Shown: positions 59,871 through 64,000 of the stretch, piece after piece | Layout: every line of letters begins with the position of its first letter | How positions within the stretch are numbered: position 1 is the stretch's first letter | Source: Panopea generosa | Lineage: Eukaryota; Mollusca; Bivalvia; Adapedonta; Hiatellidae | Length of the DNA: 64,000 nucleotides | NCBI GenBank assembly: GCA_029582155.1 | Contig: CM055905.1 | Span: 61,403,656 to 61,467,655, forward strand | Direction of reading: 5' to 3' | The notes under the pieces: model-generated | What the model saw: only the letters and a program-made list of their open reading frames with translations | Told to the model about the DNA's origin: nothing | The model's database searches: none | Translations under genes and position numbers: made by a program

Positions 59871-60114
59871 CATTCAATAGGATGTAAACCAACAATCAAA
59901 GAAATGAAGAGATAAATAAAAAGAGAACATAAGAAAAAAAAGAGAAAATGTTTCCGTTTAGGTGCTGTCATAATATCGTTCCTGTACATTGAAGGGCTAC
60001 ATGAAATTGAATATCTGATGCCGAGAGTCAGTTGTTGACAAAACGTTTCGTGTTTTTAATGAATTGTTGGTTTATATCCTGTTATATGTTATAAGTGCAT
60101 TCCTGGTTCTAATG

Positions 60115-60220
60115 TTATTTGTATATTGAAAGGGGAGGGCCGTAACTAATGTTACTAAAACTTGTGGCCAAACTCGTTAACTTAGTATGTGATTTATGCA
60201 ATGACATATGTTTAAACCAA
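60115..60220 (+). mobile_element. LINE 3'-end fragment, diverged
   Basis: GAGGGCCGTAACTAATGTTA, ACTTGTGGCCAAACTCG and ACATATGTTTAAACC follow the order of 7195-7330. It is an inverted partner of 59664-59870. Confidence 0.5.
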
Positions 60221-60879
60221 TACCGTTGGCATAATAGTCTGAATAGATATTATTGTATCAATTTGATTAAACATTAATTCAATTATTACATTTGTGTCAG
60301 GATTATTCTAATCGATAAGATGCAGTTACTGAATGTATTTCATTCTTGATAAAGACCCAATAGGTCGAAATTTTAGTAAAAAAAAGTGTAATAAAAGTCA
60401 TATCTTACTTACTTATCTGCGGGATATGATATATTAAAGAGATTATTTCAGAAGCAAAAATCAGAAGAGTAAATATTTGAAAACAATGTATATTTGATAA
60501 GTTAAAAAAAAGTGAGTATTTTTTTGAACCTATGATATATAACTACTTCTCTGAAGAAGATTTTTGGATGAAAATATATATTTTGAATTTTAGAAAAACT
60601 CCTTTAAAGTATTTTTTTTCATATTTTTCTTTTATGCTTTTCTTTCTCTTCTTCAACAATAGATCCATCTCCAACAAATATAAGTAATATAAATATAACT
60701 CCGGAATGAAATATAACCGTCATTTCTCCATAGACTCACTAAGAATCGTAACTCGACTATATTGAACTATTAGGAAGAGTGGTCGATTCTGTCCGTTTTG
60801 TAAAACAGACGTAGAAGATGAGTTTCATGTTATGTAATGTAATTTGTATAATTATCAGGCAACAGTTAATGATAAGAGC

Positions 60880-61062
60880 GAACTCACAATTCAGTCATGG
60901 CAATGCTTTCAAAATCTTCTATCTACATCAATAATGATATTCAAATAAATAAAAAAATAAGCATTTAGAAAAGTAAAATGCATTTTTAAATTAAAGATAT
61001 AATCGCCATTATGCGCCTACCCCACGGAAGTATTACCTGCTTCCAATGATGGTACCTTCAAT
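60880..61062 (+). mobile_element. Family A element, 3' part
   Basis: CAATGCTTTCAAAATCTTC, CGCCATTATGCGCCTACCCC and CCAATGATGGTACCTTCAAT match the family end. Confidence 0.6.
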
Positions 61063-61105
61063 GCAGTCAAATGGACGTCTCACTGCACACTTGCGTCCCT
61101 CCCAT

Positions 61106-61330
61106 CCCCCCCTCCCCCTGTAACACGATTCTTGCGCTTAATAAGTCCTATGTAACTTAATTAGAAATATTTTCAAAATATCCCCCAACCCCCGATAACA
61201 CGATTCTTGCGCTTAATAAGTCCTATGTAACTTAATTTGAAATATTTTCAAAATACCCCCCCACCCCCGGTAACACGATTCTTGTGCTTAATAAGTCCTA
61301 TGTAACTTAATTTGAAATATTTTCAAAATA
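61106..61330. repeat. Three tandem 75-bp units
   Basis: TAACACGATTCTTG starts at 61121, 61196 and 61271. Each unit ends TATTTTCAAAATA and is preceded by a C-rich block. Confidence 0.95.
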
Positions 61331-61334
61331 TTCA

Positions 61335-61535
61335 GTGTTGTGATTTCTTGCTGCAGATGAGTAGAGCGAAATATAGCATAGCATCAACTGCGATAAGACA
61401 TCGCTGTAAAAAACGTGACTTTTATATACTTTTAACAGATACATGTATTTATGAGCATTTGAGGACTTATATCTTATTTTACTGATATAGAACAAAGAAC
61501 TAAATTCAACTGTGTAATGAGACCTAGATTGTATA
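61335..61535 (+). mobile_element. Family B element copy
   Basis: TTGCTGCAGATGAGTAGAGC and AGAACTAAATTCAACTGTG with TAATGAGACCT match, in reverse, the copy at 36226-36610. Confidence 0.5.
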
Positions 61536-61843
61536 AGTAAAATTGTAGTTAATGGATACAAGTTCACCGTGCCAGATATGATCATAAATGTTATCAATAT
61601 TGTATAGTACTTAATGAAACCAATATTATCCTCAGCAATGATACCGCAGGGTATGGTTTCAACTGAATCAAAGTACGATATAATGTTGTATTGATTTCGT
61701 GTTGGCGTGATACTGTTAGTACTACTTTTATTATTGTCTTTAATTTCTCACCACTTTCCACTTTTCTGCAACACTTTCAGCGATTTCCATTAAAATTTGC
61801 GCTGAGGCTTCCTCCAATCAATCCACTTGTCGTTTCAGAAGCG

Positions 61844-61967
61844 ATGAACTCGAAATGTCAACTTGCGGTAGTCACGTATGTTGCTATCTACGCTGTCATG
61901 ATGGTGGTCCACGCTGACGACCGTGTTCTGCGGCAACCAATGGAAGCTCCTTCCAACGTAAATACAC
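61844..61967 (+). CDS. Gene 2, coding exon 1: signal peptide of a secreted precursor
   Basis: ATG at 61844 follows an acceptor with a good pyrimidine tract (CACTTGTCGTTTCAG|AAGCG). The first ~24 residues (start MNSKCQLAVVTYVAIYAVMM) are a classical signal peptide with a likely cut after Val-His-Ala, leaving DDRVLRQPMEAPSN. The strong donor CAC|GTGAGT (GT at 61968) ends the exon in phase 1. That is exactly what the long frame of the next exon needs. An alternative donor ten bases earlier (AAC|GTAAAT, phase 0) would give a much shorter product. Confidence 0.7.
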
Positions 61968-62054
61968 GTGAGTTGGCAATTTCTATACTCTCGTTGTTGT
62001 CTGTATTCTGTAGTGATTCGTATACGGCAGTAAGTCTCATTGCCATTCTTCTCT

Positions 62055-62205
62055 GACCGCTGATTCAAGTTGGAAAGTTATCAGTGACTCGCAGAGAAGG
62101 GTGGGCTCAAGTTCTGATTAATCTTCAAGGACCCGAGGAAAGACTTGTTAGTTAACTGGTCGTCAAGGTGATATAAACATGAGGCCAAATATTCAAACAA
62201 ATCCT
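62055..62205 (+). mobile_element. tRNA-Asn SINE, 5'-truncated
   Basis: CTGACCGCTGATTCAAGTTG and GGCCAAATATTCAAACAAAT match the body and end of the SINE at 2041-2328. It lies within the intron of gene 2. Confidence 0.65.
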
Positions 62206-62689
62206 TTTCGCCTTTTAATTCGTCTTCGAGTATAGCAATTCAACCCAGCTAATCGCGCAAATAAGAAATATTAGATTATTTAATTTTTGCACAAACTGCT
62301 CGATTCATTTGCATATTGTTAAATTAAACACAGTCAAATCAGAGAGCTGAACGGATTGCTTCAATTGTATATTGTTAAATTATAGTTGACTGGTTATGTA
62401 TTTAATATATTATAACCAATATCAAAGAAATGATAAGATTTTTTTCCTGGAACCAGTTAAAATCACTTGTTTAAATTAAAATGACGCCGTTATTTAATGG
62501 CGTTACACTATATTTTATGTTGGCACCATCATAATTTTATCGGTGCAACGCTATATTTTAACGTTGGACAGATGAATTATCAACGGTGTACCGATACTTT
62601 TTATTTGGTAGCAGTCAACCGCCATCGTTACACCGCCATGCTAAGCTCCCCTACCTATATTTAATGTCTTGTAGTTTATAGAAGACAAA

Positions 62690-63083
62690 AAATAATCAAG
62701 AAGGAAAATCTGGATTTTATTTTTTTACTGACATCTGCAGGGCTAAAATATCATAAGAAATATAAAGGTTATGTTTCATCCAAGATAAAAAAAAATCTGT
62801 TCAGTGTGTACAATGTTGACAAAGTGAAAGTAGATTTCAGAAATCATGTATTCATACCCCAATTTCCAAGCACCAATGTTTCCAAATTAACAATTCAAAC
62901 ATAACAATACTTTCAAAATGGTAAAAATACGTAAATAATGATATTCAAATCACAAACTTAGAATTGAAACAGGGAAATGGAAATGCATCTTTAAATAAAA
63001 AGGAGCAGGGATTATTTATCACCGCCATTATTATATACACCACGGAAGCACTTCCTGTTTCAAATGGGCGTGTTATGCCTAAA
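62690..63083 (+). mobile_element. Family A element copy
   Basis: It matches 50740-51108 through TCAGTGTGTACAATGTTGAC, AAATCATGTATTCATACCCC and CGGAAGCACTTCCTGTTTC to TTATGCCTAA. It lies 60 bases upstream of the last exon of gene 2. Confidence 0.7.
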
Positions 63084-63141
63084 AATAACAAACATTAAGT
63101 AAACTGGAAATGTAATGGAACTCATTTTGTATATTTTACAG

Positions 63142-63680
63142 ACAACAGTGTACAAGATAGTCGGCCATATCCGAAGTCATCAAGTCCGTGGTATGTCCCT
63201 GGCTTGCACAATACCAAATACTCCGTTGACGATATGCACACAGGAAACCCAAACCCCGCTTTTGCACACAGGAGCAAACGTAGATCTTATACCGGAAGTG
63301 ACGACAAACTATTTAAAAAAAGAAATGCGTTTCAATATAGACGGCCAACACATATAGATTTAAAAGCATTTTTTAAAACAAATGAAGATTGGATAAAAAG
63401 CTTATACCACGACACTGCAATATCGGATAAATCAAGAGCGAACCGCCTGACAACATTGCAGAATTTGCTGCGGAACGGAAGTGACGTCAAAGGTTCTGCA
63501 GATAGCTCTGATAGACTAGAAAACGATGAATTTGCTAACCTTGCTGGAGACATAAGCAAGAGACGTGATTACAACTGTGATGTGACAAAAGTGACCCTGA
63601 ATACAATAATGGAATACCTGAGGACGGGAAAAGTGTGCGGATATAGAGCGGCTAATGTCAGATTTGGACTAGGTAGATAA
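63142..63680 (+). CDS. Gene 2, last coding exon: prohormone with amidated two-Cys C-terminal peptide
   Basis: Acceptor GTATATTTTACAG|AC; the first two bases complete a His codon and the frame runs to TAA at 63678-63680, giving a precursor of 220 residues. Cleavage-type basic sites are at residues 87-89 (KRR), 100-102 (KKR), 108-109 (RR) and 181-183 (KRR). After the last site a 35-residue segment starts DYNCDVTKVTLNTIMEYLRT, has Cys at 187 and 207, and ends NVRFGL followed by Gly-Arg and stop. Gly-Arg at the end is the standard signal for C-terminal amidation. This layout is that of a neuropeptide or peptide-hormone precursor, secreted through the regulated pathway. I do not recognise the family. 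A second frame is open from the same acceptor for 71 codons but has no such organisation. Confidence 0.7.
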
Positions 63681-64000
63681 AAGTCAACGTCACACCAACT
63701 TTTCTCACCTACCGAGCACGGGCATCCTGATCACGTGGGTGGGTGTGATGAAATGAATCTTTAACGATGTAGTATTGTAGGTGGGGAGATACCATTTATG
63801 TCTTTATTAAAGATACGCACAAAGATCGGGCCTCTGTCAGACGCAGCGTCGTTATAGATTTACTTCGTCTCGATTATTGGAGAAGAGCAAGAGCTATTTT
63901 ATCAGTTTGACATACTACTGTAGTGATAAAGTTCTATCCTAGATATAGAGAATGACACTTTGGTGTCTGATAACCGTAAGTTTATCAGGTGAGACAGAGA
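63681..64000. other. 3' flank of gene 2
   Basis: Probable 3' UTR and downstream sequence. No canonical AATAAA was seen before the window ends, so the polyadenylation site is unresolved. Confidence 0.4.

Noticed and set aside
63142-63357. Alternative 71-codon frame in the last exon of gene 2
   Set aside because: It needs the weaker donor at 61957 and lacks basic cleavage sites or a terminal signal. The longer frame fits the stronger GTGAGT donor and has precursor organisation.

Overview
This is nuclear DNA from an invertebrate animal, most likely a mollusc and probably a bivalve. The evidence is AT-rich sequence with intron-rich low-density genes, many families of tRNA-derived SINEs, long GAT/ATC, CT, CA and ACAG microsatellites, and a CR1/jockey-type LINE with a 2A peptide upstream of its endonuclease. 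The species is an inference; nothing here is prokaryotic, and there is no operon, CRISPR array or Shine-Dalgarno logic.

Three host-gene models can be read. (1) A + strand gene spans about 3473-43965. Nine splice-bounded exons from 20349 to 43948 chain together with one consistent open frame, a stop and an AATAAA. Two alternative first coding exons (3473-3642 and 16743-17014) both end in phase 2 and both fit exon 20349-20469, giving proteins of about 433 or 467 residues. The product is charged, Ser/Lys/Arg/Asp-rich and unrecognised. (2) At the right end (about 59295-63680, +) lies a probable secreted peptide-hormone precursor: a non-coding first exon, a signal-peptide exon and a terminal exon carrying dibasic cleavage sites and a C-terminal two-cysteine peptide ending Arg-Phe-Gly-Leu-Gly-Arg-stop, an amidation signal. 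(3) An orphan possible first exon lies at 35699-35858.

Layout: 1-3400, SINE-rich flank; 3473-3642, first exon A; 3.7-16.7 kb, a very long intron with microsatellites, TIR-type repeats and an inverted pair of one repeat family (9.2/12.0 kb); 16743, first exon B; 20.3-34.0 kb, most exons, with introns full of SINEs and short elements; 34.6-34.8 kb, (ACAG)n; 38.7-41.6 kb, a two-part minisatellite array built on GCTCTTC; 43.8 kb, last exon; 44-53 kb, intergenic with short elements; 53.2-57.2 kb, a decayed LINE on the minus strand; 58.0-58.3 kb, (ATC)n; 59.3-63.7 kb, the peptide-precursor gene.

Much of the remaining sequence is interspersed repeats. Comparing the window with itself separates at least five tRNA-SINE families and several short TIR or non-autonomous families, called A to E below; these names are local to this report. 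One family (E) carries a perfect TGACGTCA in five of its copies. Everything was read by eye, so splice sites, repeat ends and copy numbers are approximate unless a base position is given.
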